Source: Fibrobacterota bacterium (GTDB taxonomy: Bacteria > Fibrobacterota > Chitinivibrionia > Chitinivibrionales > Chitinispirillaceae). Taken from it: 20,934 nucleotides of DNA. The notes below the pieces were generated by a model. The model was not told the DNA's origin and did not search any database. It saw nothing but the letters and a program-made list of their open reading frames with translations. The translations under genes were made by a program, and so were the position numbers. Location: contig JAEZKC010000046.1 of the NCBI GenBank assembly GCA_023436205.1, forward strand, positions 1 to 20,934, in the 5' to 3' direction. Within the stretch, counting starts at the first letter, position 1, and every line of letters begins with the position of its first letter. Shown here piece by piece: positions 1 to 7,805 of the stretch.

Positions 1-49
1 CTCTGTCCTCTGTCCTCTGTCCTCTGGCCTCTGTCCTCTGGCCTCTGTT
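1..49. repeat. Heptamer tandem repeat CTCTGTC/CTCTGGC
   Basis: Seven head-to-tail 7-bp units are visible. Most read CTCTGTC, two read CTCTGGC and the last ends in a T. The array is probably cut by the left edge of the window, so its full length is unknown. It is strongly strand-asymmetric (pyrimidine-rich on +) and lies in a spacer just before a terminator-like hairpin. No coding role is apparent. Confidence 0.85.
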
Positions 50-66
50 TTGCTCCTCTCCCTTCT

Positions 67-104
67 GGGGCCGTTTCTTTAACCGCTCGGGCGGGGCCTC
101 TTTT
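67..104 (+). terminator. Terminator-like hairpin before the M16C gene
   Basis: The core is CCGC (83-86), loop TCGG, GCGG (91-94). It is flanked by GGCC at 69-72 and 95-98, which can pair outside the core, and it ends in TTTT at 101-104. This fits an intrinsic terminator for an upstream gene beyond the window edge. The outer pairing is imperfect and I cannot compute its energy. Confidence 0.45.
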
Positions 105-107
105 ATA

Positions 108-136
108 TTGAAGAATACAAAATCAGACAGGATAAA
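108..136 (+). promoter_or_regulatory. Possible sigma70-type promoter for the M16C gene
   Basis: TTGAAG (108-113), a 17-bp spacer and GATAAA (131-136) match the -35/-10 pattern at 4 of 6 positions each. The site lies about 25 bp before the start codon, which would give a short leader. It is a weak assignment made by eye. Confidence 0.3.
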
Positions 137-160
137 CGGTTATATAGAAAAGAGGTACTT

Positions 161-3103
161 ATGGAAAAGGACAGAGTCCCGGCACAGGACATCAAGCTTA
201 ATCAGGCCATCGGCGGATTCAGGGTCGAACGCATTCAGCAGATCCCCGAACTTCATTCCACTGCCTACGTTTTCAGCCATATCAAAACCGGCGCGCGGCT
301 GCTGCATCTGTTCAACGACGACGAAAACAACCTCTTTTCCATTGCTTTCCGCACCCCGGTGAGCGATAGCACGGGAGTTCCTCACATTCTGGAGCATTCG
401 GTCCTGTGCGGGTCAAAGAAGTTCCCGCTGAAAGATCCTTTCCAGGAGCTGCTCAAGGGTTCCCTGCAGACTTTTCTTAACGCCCTCACCTACCCCGACA
501 AAACTGTCTACCCGGTGTCCTCTCAGGTGGAGCGCGATTATTACAACCTGGTCGATGTTTACTGCGATGCAGTATTTCATCCCATGCTCACCGAGAACAC
601 CTTCTATCAGGAGGGGTGGCATTTCGATGTGGAGAACCCTTCAGACCCGGTGGGCATTAAGGGGATTGTCTACAATGAAATGAAGGGGGTTTTCTCCGAT
701 TTTTCAAGCCATGTGGGGCGGCGCACGTTCTCCGCATTGTTTCCAGACACCACGTATCATCACGAAAGCGGTGGTGATCCTGAACATATTCCCAATCTCA
801 CGTATGAGCAGTTCAGGGATTTTCACGCCAAATTTTATCATCCCTCAAACTCATTTATTTTCCTTTACGGGAATCTTCCATCCCAAAAAACACTCGCTTT
901 TCTTAACGATAATTACCTGGGCAGCTTCGAGCAGCTCATGGTAGACTCATCCATCAAGCCGCAGCCGCTCTGGGATGAGCCGCGCTCCATCTCTTTTGAA
1001 GCTCCCGCGCCAAAGGAGGATGAGGGAACGGCCACCGTGGTTTCTGTATGGATTTTCGGTGACAGCATAGATCCGGTCACCACGTTTGCCGGATCTATTC
1101 TTTCCCACTATCTGCTGGGCACCGAAAGCTCGCCTCTCAAGCGTGCCCTTATCGATTCCGGGCTGGGGGAGGATCTGGATGACATGAGCGGTTTTGATGC
1201 CGAGCTTGTCCAGAGCATTTTTGCCGTGGGGTTAAGGAAAACCCGTCCGGAACATGCAGAAAAGATCCGCTCGCTTATAATGCAGACTCTTGAAAAGCAG
1301 GTCAAGGAAGGGCTTGACAAGGATCTTCTGGAAGGGTCGCTGCGTCAGGTGGAGTTCCATCTTAGAGAGATCACCGGTGGACATTTTCCTTACAGTCTCA
1401 GGTTGGCCGACCGTTGCTACCGGTCCTGGGTTCATGGCGGGGATCCTCTTGCGCTTCTGGCTTTTGAGACTCCGCTTACATTTATAAAGGAGCAGATGGC
1501 CAAGGGCGGTTTCTTTGAGGATATTATCCGTAAAAATCTTCTGGATAACAAGCACCAGTTGCTTTCAACCATTGTGGCATCGGCCAAGATGGGCGAAAAA
1601 CTCGAAAAGCAGACATCCGAACAGGCCCGACGCCTCACACAGAACTTTACCGATGCCGACAAGGAGCGCTGTCTTAAGCTCACTCGCGCTCTCATTGAGC
1701 AGCAGAAGACTCCGCCGTCTCCCGAAGCATTGGCTTCACTACCAAAGCTTACCAAGAGCGATATGCCTCCTGAGGGGAAGAAGGTTCCGGTGGAGAAAAG
1801 CTCCATTGGAAAGGTGCCTCTTTACATGCACCCGGTTTTCACTTCGGGAATCGCTTATCTGGATATCGGTTTTGATCTCAGGGGAATACCTGCAGATCTG
1901 GTTACCTTCATTCCGGTGTATCTGGAACTGCTTACCCGCTGTGGAGCCGGAGAGTTCACTTATGAGCAGATGGCCAAGCGGGTGAGTCTGTCCACGGGAG
2001 GGATCGATTCTTCGGTGACCTGCAAAACCCGGATCAACACTTCCGATGAACTGTTCTTCATGACATTTCTGCATGGTAAAGCGCTCACCTCCCGTTTCGG
2101 GGAGATGCTCGACATACTTTCAGATATCATGCTCTCACCCGATCTGACAAACCGCAAGCAGATAAAGGATCTTCTTCTTGAAGAGCGTAATGGCATGTAT
2201 TCTTCGGTGATCAGTTCCGGGCATCATTTCGCCATGGCCTACGCCTCGGCGAGGCTTTCGAAATCCCGCATGGTTGACGAGGTGCTTGGGGGGATAACCC
2301 AGCTGCGTTTTCTCGATGCACGGGTGAAAAAAGAGGACCTTGACTTTGTGGTCGATTCCTGCAAAAAGCTTCATGAGTTTATCATAAATAAAAGCACCTG
2401 TGTGGTATCTCTGACAGCCGATAATCCCGGGGAGCTCAGGGGGGCTTTAGAGCCATTTCTGGCCAAACTTCCCGAAAAGAACCGTATGATGGGGGATATC
2501 GATCTGCCACAAGTCGGTGGTGGGAAATTTACCGGTGTGGAGATCAGTTCTGCGGTCAATTTCGTGGCCCGTTCCTGGAGGCTCTCAGAAATGGATGCTG
2601 CTCAGAACGCCAGGCTCTTTCTGCTGTCGCGCAATCTGTCGACAAGCTACCTTTGGGACAAGGTGAGAGTGGAGGGGGGAGCATACGGTGGTATGGCTAC
2701 CATGTCCATTTCCCATCCAGTGTTTAACTGCGCCTCCTACAGAGATCCCAATCTGAGTCAGACGCTCGATCACTTTGACCACGGTCTCAACGAGGTGGCC
2801 TCCATGATATCTGAAGATAAAGTGGATCAGAGCATTGTAGGGGCAATTGGCCGGATCGATGCTCCCAAGAGTCCACACGGGCAGGGTTTCGGGGAGACCA
2901 TGGATATCCTTACCGGGTTTACCTGGGATTATCGTCAGAAGTTCCGGGAGGCTGTGCTGGGAGCTACTCCGCAGCAGCTTTCGGAAGCTGCCATGACAGT
3001 GCTCAAGAGCCCTGAATGGTCTGTTGCGGTTCTGGGCAGTGCGGCGGCATTTGATCAGGCTGCCCAGCAGGGGGTTAAGCTTGAGCGTGAACCGCTGATA
3101 TAA
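161..3103 (+). CDS. M16C-family zinc metallopeptidase (PreP/insulinase-like)
   Basis: This 980-residue protein belongs to the M16C peptidases (PreP/falcilysin type), which fold into a closed clamshell and degrade short unstructured peptides. The inverted zinc motif HxxEH is HILEH at residues 75-79, with the distal zinc-ligand glutamate at about E173 in the segment YNEMKGVFSD. Near the C terminus, a VRVEGGAYGG segment matches the R/Y substrate-binding motif of the second half. The length is normal for single-chain M16C enzymes carrying two M16 halves. There is no obvious signal peptide, so a cytoplasmic peptide-recycling role is likely. The ATG is preceded by AGAGG (151-155) at a 5-nt spacing. 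The gene stands alone, with a terminator-like hairpin after it, and has no evident link to the hydrogenase locus. Confidence 0.93.
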   Translation: MEKDRVPAQDIKLNQAIGGFRVERIQQIPELHSTAYVFSHIKTGARLLHLFNDDENNLFSIAFRTPVSDSTGVPHILEHSVLCGSKKFPLKDPFQELLKGSLQTFLNALTYPDKTVYPVSSQVERDYYNLVDVYCDAVFHPMLTENTFYQEGWHFDVENPSDPVGIKGIVYNEMKGVFSDFSSHVGRRTFSALFPDTTYHHESGGDPEHIPNLTYEQFRDFHAKFYHPSNSFIFLYGNLPSQKTLAFLNDNYLGSFEQLMVDSSIKPQPLWDEPRSISFEAPAPKEDEGTATVVSVWIFGDSIDPVTTFAGSILSHYLLGTESSPLKRALIDSGLGEDLDDMSGFDAELVQSIFAVGLRKTRPEHAEKIRSLIMQTLEKQVKEGLDKDLLEGSLRQVEFHLREITGGHFPYSLRLADRCYRSWVHGGDPLALLAFETPLTFIKEQMAKGGFFEDIIRKNLLDNKHQLLSTIVASAKMGEKLEKQTSEQARRLTQNFTDADKERCLKLTRALIEQQKTPPSPEALASLPKLTKSDMPPEGKKVPVEKSSIGKVPLYMHPVFTSGIAYLDIGFDLRGIPADLVTFIPVYLELLTRCGAGEFTYEQMAKRVSLSTGGIDSSVTCKTRINTSDELFFMTFLHGKALTSRFGEMLDILSDIMLSPDLTNRKQIKDLLLEERNGMYSSVISSGHHFAMAYASARLSKSRMVDEVLGGITQLRFLDARVKKEDLDFVVDSCKKLHEFIINKSTCVVSLTADNPGELRGALEPFLAKLPEKNRMMGDIDLPQVGGGKFTGVEISSAVNFVARSWRLSEMDAAQNARLFLLSRNLSTSYLWDKVRVEGGAYGGMATMSISHPVFNCASYRDPNLSQTLDHFDHGLNEVASMISEDKVDQSIVGAIGRIDAPKSPHGQGFGETMDILTGFTWDYRQKFREAVLGATPQQLSEAAMTVLKSPEWSVAVLGSAAAFDQAAQQGVKLEREPLI

Positions 3104-3115
3104 ATGAATTGTGGG

Positions 3116-3175
3116 CGGGAGATCTTCAAAAATTGATGATTTTTGATTGTTGATTGAAGATATCTCTCCCGTTTT
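3116..3175 (+). terminator. Terminator-like hairpin after the M16C gene
   Basis: The left arm CGGGAGATCTTCAA (3116-3129) pairs with TTGAAGATATCTCTCCCG (3155-3172), with about four unpaired bases on the right side. GTTTTG follows immediately. The loop is AT-rich (repeats of TTGAT/GATT). This fits an intrinsic terminator of the peptidase gene, though the T-run is short. Confidence 0.5.
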
Positions 3176-3204
3176 GCATCTTGAAAAACTCCCGAATTGG
3201 GTCG

Positions 3205-3254
3205 AGCTGTCACGTTCCGCTCACCCGGAGCGAGGTCTTCCGGAGTCGAAGGGG
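3205..3254. repeat. Dispersed hairpin repeat, copy 1
   Basis: This ~50-bp element begins AGCTG, continues with GTTCCGCTCACCC, and ends CCGGAGTCGAAGGG. It contains a perfect small stem GCTC...GAGC with a 5-nt loop. It is clearly the same element as 3328-3376, about 75% identical by eye, with changes in the loop and in the spacer between the stem and the CGGAGTCGAAGG block. Confidence 0.7.
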
Positions 3255-3327
3255 ATCTTAAGAGACGGCTCGACTTCACGAGGGCATGACTGCGCAATCA
3301 TGAATCTGGACTTGATTTGTAGCACGA

Positions 3328-3376
3328 AGCTGCCCGTTCCGCTCACCCAGAGCGCAGGTCCGCCGGAGTCGAAGGG
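3328..3376. repeat. Dispersed hairpin repeat, copy 2
   Basis: This is the second copy of the element at 3205-3254, in the same orientation and about 75 bp downstream. The GCTC/GAGC stem is kept while its loop changes (ACCCG to ACCCA), and the terminal CGGAGTCGAAGGG block is identical. It looks like a REP/MITE-type intergenic repeat. No transposase is nearby. Confidence 0.7.
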
Positions 3377-3485
3377 TAGTCCTAAGTAAAATCCCCAAAC
3401 TTGAAGTGTGGTCTCTTCCTTATTCCTGATTTATTTTCTTGGTTCTTGTTCCCGTCCATCTTTAGCCATCAGGAGAATCAAATTC

Positions 3486-5240
3486 ATGGATACTCAGGTA
3501 TTGTCACAGAAAGCCAAAGATTATATCAGCCTCGAACAGGACCCCTTTTTCAGAGGGCAGGTTGAGCAGCTTCTTGAGAAGCAGGACTGGACAGAGCTGA
3601 ATGACCGCTTTTACACTGATCTGGCTTTTGGGACCGGCGGTTTGCGTGGAGTGATTGGTGGCGGGTACAACAGAATGAACCCCTTTACAGTCCGCAGAGC
3701 GACTCAGGGCCTGGCCAACTACATAAAAAAGGCAGTCCCCGCGGAAAAAGCTTCGGCAGTGATCGCTTACGACAGCCGTAACTTTTCAGATCACTTTGCA
3801 CTCCAGGCCGCTCTGGTGCTGGCCGCAAACGGCATCAAAACCTACCTGTTCACCTCTCTGCGCCCCACCCCTGAACTCTCCTTTGCAGTGCGTCAGCTCA
3901 AAGCCACTACCGGTATTGTGGTTACTGCCAGCCATAATCCTCCCGAGTACAACGGGTACAAGGTGTACTGGGATGACGGTGCCCAGGTAGTTGCACCTCA
4001 TGATACCGGCATCATAAAGGAGGTTCGGGCTGTTACAAATGATATTTCTGTAGTGACTAAAGAGGACGCTCTTGCTTCCGGAAGTCTGGTGATGATTGAC
4101 AAGGAAGTTGACGGACCATTCATTCAGATGGTGAAGGACCAGTCAATCCGCCCTGCGCTTGTTAAGGAAAAGGGCAAGGATCTCAAGGTGGTTTTCACTC
4201 CTCTGCACGGAACCGGCACCATGCCCGTGGAAACTGCTCTTAAGGATATGGGTATAGAAGTTATCTTTGTCGAGGAGCAGAAAAAGCCCGACGGCAATTT
4301 CCCCACGGTTAAGTACCCCAACCCCGAAGAGGCTTCCGCAATGAAGCTTTCGCTCGATCTTGCTCGTAAAGTTGGTGCTGATCTGGTTCTGGGAACTGAT
4401 CCCGATGCCGATCGTCTGGGTATTGCCGCTCCAGACAAAGGAGATTATGTGCTTATCACCGGAAACCAGCTCGGGGCTCTGCTTGCCGATTACATCTTCA
4501 GCTCCCGAAAGGAGATGGGAAAGCTTCCTGCCAAACCTGCTTTCGTAAAGACCATTGTCACCACCGAGCTCCAGAGGCTCATTGCTCAGGAATATGGTGC
4601 TCTTATCTATGACACTCTCACCGGTTTCAAATACATCGGTGAAAAGATCAGAGAGTTTGAGTCAGAGGAAAATGGTCCCTCATACGTCTTTGGCGGTGAA
4701 GAGAGCTACGGTTACCTGGTGAACACAGAAGTCCGTGATAAAGATGCTGTTTCTGCAGCCACCATGACCGCAGAAATGACGCTGTACCATAGAACCCAGG
4801 GGCGCACGCTTCTTGATCAGCTCCGCATCATCTGGAAAAAGTACGGTTATTTTCAGGAAGCTCTCATTTCCAAGACTTTCAAGGGTGAGAGCGGGCTCAA
4901 GACCATGAACGAGCTCATGGAAAAGCTGCGTAAGAATCCCCCGGCGGTGTTTGCCGGCAAGAAAGTGCTTGCAGTGAAGGACTACCGTGAAGGCACAACC
5001 TTCGATCCCTCCGCCGGCACCACTGAAAAGAATATCAATCTGCCATCATCCAATGTGATTCAATTCATTCTTGAGGATGAGAGCGTGGTTACAGCCCGTC
5101 CTTCAGGTACTGAGCCAAAGATAAAGTTTTATGCCTCATGCAGGTCAGAAAAGGGTATGGAACTGAATCAGGCTATGGATGTGGTTGCTAAAAAGATCGA
5201 AGCTATCAGTGCAGAACTGAATGGTATGATGGGGGAGTAA
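3486..5240 (+). CDS. Alpha-D-phosphohexomutase (phosphoglucomutase/phosphomannomutase)
   Basis: This 584-residue cytoplasmic enzyme interconverts hexose 1- and 6-phosphates, linking glycolysis with polysaccharide and nucleotide-sugar synthesis. All four family signatures are present: the phosphoserine loop TASHNP (catalytic S149), the Mg-binding loop DPDADR (305-310), the sugar-binding loop GEESYG (404-409), and the phosphate-binding loop RPSGTEPK (538-545). The long ~580-residue form resembles bacterial PgcA/PGM2-type enzymes rather than the ~450-residue GlmM/ManB forms. I chose the ATG at 3486 because AGGAG (3471-3475) precedes it. An in-frame extension to 3408 would add a hydrophobic 26-residue N terminus that the family lacks. 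Substrate choice (glucose, mannose or deoxyribose phosphates) cannot be read from sequence. Confidence 0.92.
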   Translation: MDTQVLSQKAKDYISLEQDPFFRGQVEQLLEKQDWTELNDRFYTDLAFGTGGLRGVIGGGYNRMNPFTVRRATQGLANYIKKAVPAEKASAVIAYDSRNFSDHFALQAALVLAANGIKTYLFTSLRPTPELSFAVRQLKATTGIVVTASHNPPEYNGYKVYWDDGAQVVAPHDTGIIKEVRAVTNDISVVTKEDALASGSLVMIDKEVDGPFIQMVKDQSIRPALVKEKGKDLKVVFTPLHGTGTMPVETALKDMGIEVIFVEEQKKPDGNFPTVKYPNPEEASAMKLSLDLARKVGADLVLGTDPDADRLGIAAPDKGDYVLITGNQLGALLADYIFSSRKEMGKLPAKPAFVKTIVTTELQRLIAQEYGALIYDTLTGFKYIGEKIREFESEENGPSYVFGGEESYGYLVNTEVRDKDAVSAATMTAEMTLYHRTQGRTLLDQLRIIWKKYGYFQEALISKTFKGESGLKTMNELMEKLRKNPPAVFAGKKVLAVKDYREGTTFDPSAGTTEKNINLPSSNVIQFILEDESVVTARPSGTEPKIKFYASCRSEKGMELNQAMDVVAKKIEAISAELNGMMGE

Positions 5241-5277
5241 ACCTCTTCCATCACCACATCAATTATTGTAGGATTTT

Positions 5278-5309
5278 AGGAGCCGGGGGTGAACCTCTGC
5301 TCCTTTTTC
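5278..5309 (+). terminator. Intrinsic terminator after the phosphohexomutase gene
   Basis: The stem AGGAGC (5278-5283) / GCTCCT (5299-5304) is followed at once by TTTTT. It lies between two convergent genes and reads correctly for the plus strand. On the minus strand no T-run follows, so it probably serves only the plus-strand gene. Confidence 0.65.
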
Positions 5310-5312
5310 ATA

Positions 5313-7142
5313 TCAGTACTTGTTGTTGACTAGCTTTTCGATTTCACCCAGGGATCCAAGTTCTTTTTCCGTAAACTGGATTTCGGGCTTATGTTCCTCG
5401 CGAGTCGTATCGAGGAGTTGCCGCTTGCCCGCATAAAGGTCCTTCAGGGCATTTATAAGTGACATGTAGGATTCGGTTACAGCATCGTGGAATTTATTCC
5501 AGGAGTTCTCTGTTTGTTCTGAACTGAACTGGAGCATTTTCTCTAATTGATTACCGATCATCTCTTCGCAAATCGGTGAGTAGAAGGATCTGACTTCATC
5601 GAATCTGCTCTGCTTGGATTTGAAAATGTCCAGAATCCGGGGCTGGGGCATGGGGAAAGGCTTGTCTTCGAAAATGGTTTCTTTATGTATCAGCGGAATT
5701 TCAATGGCTTCCATGATCTCTTCAGGAGCAACTGAAGGATGTTTTTCTGAGTCAATCAGTTTACGGAATTCGCTGGTCTGGGACTGAAAAGTGCGCTGAA
5801 AACTGATCAACGCACGGCGCAACTTCTTATTGGTACTGTCAAGCGTTTTGGTCAGGATTCTGTAGCTGTAATCGTTTGCCTGCTTTGGTAAAACTGAAGA
5901 GGCGATTGTGGATGCTTCCGAGGGAAAGAATGCATTTTTCAGAATCTTATCTAAGGATTCCAGAAGGTCGGCGCTGAAAGTGTCTCGAGTTTGCGTTATT
6001 GATGCGTTTACATATTCCAGAGCTGCCACTTTCTCACTTGCTGCCTTCTTCTGCTCGTTTTCCATATCCAGAGTTAATTCTTGAATTGCCTGTGTGATGG
6101 TCTTCAGCTCTTTCTCCAGCTCTGAAATCGGAGCTCGGGTATTGGCAAGTTGGGATTCAAGCTGGTTTCTGATCCCCTTAAGAGCATCTTCGAACTTCTC
6201 ATGGAGAGCTTCTGAAAGTGCAAAATACTTCTCCCTGACCATGAAATCGAGAATCTCCTGTTTCACATTTTCAAGACCGCTGGCGTTCCAGTCGGGATCT
6301 TCAGTACTGGTGGTTTTCGCTTCCTCCCCTTTGAGGGCACATGTGTGGTAAAGGGGTAGATCTGAAGAATAGCCAAGCTGGTTCTGAAGTATGTCTTTTA
6401 TGAACCGGTCAATATCTACAGCTTCACTTTCAGTAAGCAGATCCACTTTATTCAGGATAAAAAAGATTCTGGGAATGGAGGTTTTAACCTGTGCTAAAAA
6501 CTCTTTTTCCACCTGGGTCATAGGCGGTTCTGCGGAAAGCAGAAATAGGGCTGCATCACACTCTGCAAGCAGGTCAAGGGTGGTTTTTGTATTGTGCTCG
6601 TGAGTGGAGCCAAATCCGGGAGTATCTATAAGTATGGTTCCGTTGTGCAGCAGCGGACTGGTGCAGGTAATGGTGACATCCTTAACCTGATCACGGTTTT
6701 TAGGATTGTTTTCCTCTGCCACATAGCGTCTCAGCGTCTCTTCTATATTGTGGATTGAATCCTCTATGATTAGATCCGGTTTATCATCCAGAAACCTAAC
6801 AGTACATCGTGATTCGTTTCCGTATTCGATGATAGTAGGAACTGAGGTTAACGGGAGGACGGAGGTGGGCAGAACTCTGATTCCCAGAAGAGCGTTGATA
6901 AAGGTACTCTTGCCACGGTTGAACTGACCAAGAACCGCCAGATGAAGCCTTCCCTTGCTGAGCCGGTTCTGCAGTTCGGAAATCTGGTTTTTATAGGAAA
7001 GAAAGGAATCCGGCAGGGAATAGCAGAACTCCAGGGCCCGCTTTACTATCTCATCGAAAGCCAGCGGTTCAGCCGCGCCTTCGGAAATAGCGGGTTTTTC
7101 CCTGTTTGGTACGGAGTTTGGTGTCTTTTTTCTGGATGACAC
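5313..7142 (-). CDS. Bacterial dynamin-like GTPase
   Basis: This 609-residue protein has an N-terminal dynamin-type GTPase domain followed by a long, mostly helical region. The P-loop is GQFNRGKST (72-80), a switch-I threonine lies near 100-104, G3 is DTPG (173-176) and G4 is NKVD (231-234). From about residue 340 on, charged heptad-like stretches suggest coiled-coil stalk helices. There is no clear transmembrane segment. Bacterial dynamin-like proteins bind or remodel membranes, but the specific role here is unknown. The start codon appears to be GTG (7142-7140), with AGGAT upstream at an 8-nt spacing. It is a single gene on the minus strand. It could also be described more loosely as a YjdA/CrfC-like dynamin-family protein. 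Confidence 0.85.
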   Translation of the reverse strand: MSSRKKTPNSVPNREKPAISEGAAEPLAFDEIVKRALEFCYSLPDSFLSYKNQISELQNRLSKGRLHLAVLGQFNRGKSTFINALLGIRVLPTSVLPLTSVPTIIEYGNESRCTVRFLDDKPDLIIEDSIHNIEETLRRYVAEENNPKNRDQVKDVTITCTSPLLHNGTILIDTPGFGSTHEHNTKTTLDLLAECDAALFLLSAEPPMTQVEKEFLAQVKTSIPRIFFILNKVDLLTESEAVDIDRFIKDILQNQLGYSSDLPLYHTCALKGEEAKTTSTEDPDWNASGLENVKQEILDFMVREKYFALSEALHEKFEDALKGIRNQLESQLANTRAPISELEKELKTITQAIQELTLDMENEQKKAASEKVAALEYVNASITQTRDTFSADLLESLDKILKNAFFPSEASTIASSVLPKQANDYSYRILTKTLDSTNKKLRRALISFQRTFQSQTSEFRKLIDSEKHPSVAPEEIMEAIEIPLIHKETIFEDKPFPMPQPRILDIFKSKQSRFDEVRSFYSPICEEMIGNQLEKMLQFSSEQTENSWNKFHDAVTESYMSLINALKDLYAGKRQLLDTTREEHKPEIQFTEKELGSLGEIEKLVNNKY

Positions 7143-7314
7143 GGCCGGGTATCCTGTTTTGCTACTGGTGATAATAAATCTTAGGAGAAAATATACAACT
7201 CGGCAGCTGAAGAAGGGGAGTCAAGGTCATGCATGATGCGCTTAAACTACTTGACACAGAAAATCTTTCCGGGTTTTCGCTTGGGGCCCAAAATCGTAAA
7301 AAACACATACTTTG

Positions 7315-7344
7315 TTGATGTGGTACCCTGCAATAATTTATACT
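7315..7344 (+). promoter_or_regulatory. Possible promoter for the DUF2934 gene
   Basis: TTGATG (7315-7320), an 18-bp spacer and TATACT (7339-7344) lie about 80 bp before the start codon. The rest of the 283-bp divergent spacer 7143-7425 shows nothing else I can assign. A TTGACA at 7251 and another at 7392 lack a suitably spaced -10. Confidence 0.4.
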
Positions 7345-7412
7345 TTAAATTCGAGGGGACTTTGCAAACCACAAGACAATCGGAAATGTAATTGACAATA
7401 AAGCGTAAATTT

Positions 7413-7420
7413 AAAGGAGG
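7413..7420 (+). promoter_or_regulatory. Strong ribosome-binding site
   Basis: AAAGGAGG, 5 nt before the ATG at 7426, is close to the full anti-Shine-Dalgarno complement and one of the strongest in the window. It suggests that the small protein after it is made in quantity. Confidence 0.8.
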
Positions 7421-7425
7421 CAGTA

Positions 7426-7749
7426 ATGGAATCTGTCAGACAGTTGATTGAAAAGAGGGCGTATGAGCTCTTTCTTAAGCGTAATGGTGCGCATGGCTAT
7501 CACATTCAGGATTGGATTCAGGCCGAGAAGGAAGTGATGGCTGAGATGGAGAAGAAGTCTGCTTCCGAAGCCAAGGTGGAACCGAAGAAGAAGGAAGCTG
7601 CACCCAAGGCGGAGGCACCTGCTGCTGCTCCCAAGAAGGCTCCTGTTCCTAAAGCTGAAGCTCCCAAAGCTGAAACTCCCGCACCTGCCAAGGCAGAAGC
7701 ACCTGCGCCGGCCAAGAAAAAAGTAGTCAAGAAAAAGGTTTCCAAGTAA
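7426..7749 (+). CDS. DUF2934-domain protein with Lys/Ala/Pro-rich tail
   Basis: This is a 107-residue protein. Residues 1-45 match the DUF2934 pattern (AYELFLKRNG, then GYHIQDWIQAEKEV), a short helical domain of unknown function. Residues 50-107 are low-complexity, made almost only of Lys, Ala, Pro and Glu. They contain repeated PKAEAP/PAKAEAP units and end in a basic KKKVVKKKVSK-like cluster, resembling the tail of histone H1 or bacterial AlgP/Hc-type proteins. Nucleic-acid binding is a reasonable inference but is not shown. The gene is monocistronic, has a very strong ribosome-binding site, and is followed closely by a GC-rich hairpin shared with the converging rex gene. Confidence 0.85.
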   Translation: MESVRQLIEKRAYELFLKRNGAHGYHIQDWIQAEKEVMAEMEKKSASEAKVEPKKKEAAPKAEAPAAAPKKAPVPKAEAPKAETPAPAKAEAPAPAKKKVVKKKVSK

Positions 7750-7755
7750 TACAAA

Positions 7756-7782
7756 AGGCCGGTCTCCTTTAGAGGCCGGCCT
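7756..7782. terminator. Bidirectional terminator-like hairpin between the DUF2934 gene and rex
   Basis: An 11-bp stem (7756-7766 with 7772-7782, one T-G wobble at 7763/7775) closes a CTTTA loop. On the minus strand it is followed by TTTTGT, fitting termination of the rex operon. On the plus strand there is no clear T-run, though it lies 7 bp after the DUF2934 stop codon. Confidence 0.65.
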
Positions 7783-7805
7783 GATCTCCCGCCTTTACCT
7801 TCACA

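Larger units (their letters stand above)
3104..3485. other. Gene-free spacer (382 bp) between M16C gene and phosphohexomutase
   Basis: I see no credible gene here. The spacer holds a terminator-like hairpin just after the peptidase, two copies of a ~50-bp hairpin-bearing repeat, and the ribosome-binding site of the next gene near its right end. No convincing -35/-10 pair was found. Confidence 0.7.

Noticed and set aside
3408..3485. N-terminal extension of the phosphohexomutase (possible signal peptide)
   Set aside because: The hydrophobic 26 residues look signal-like, but AGGAG precedes the ATG at 3486 and the enzyme family is cytoplasmic with a start like that at 3486.
7251..7280. TTGACA as -35 of a promoter
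   Set aside because: No TATAAT-like sequence lies 15-19 bp downstream. The pair at 7315/7339 is better.
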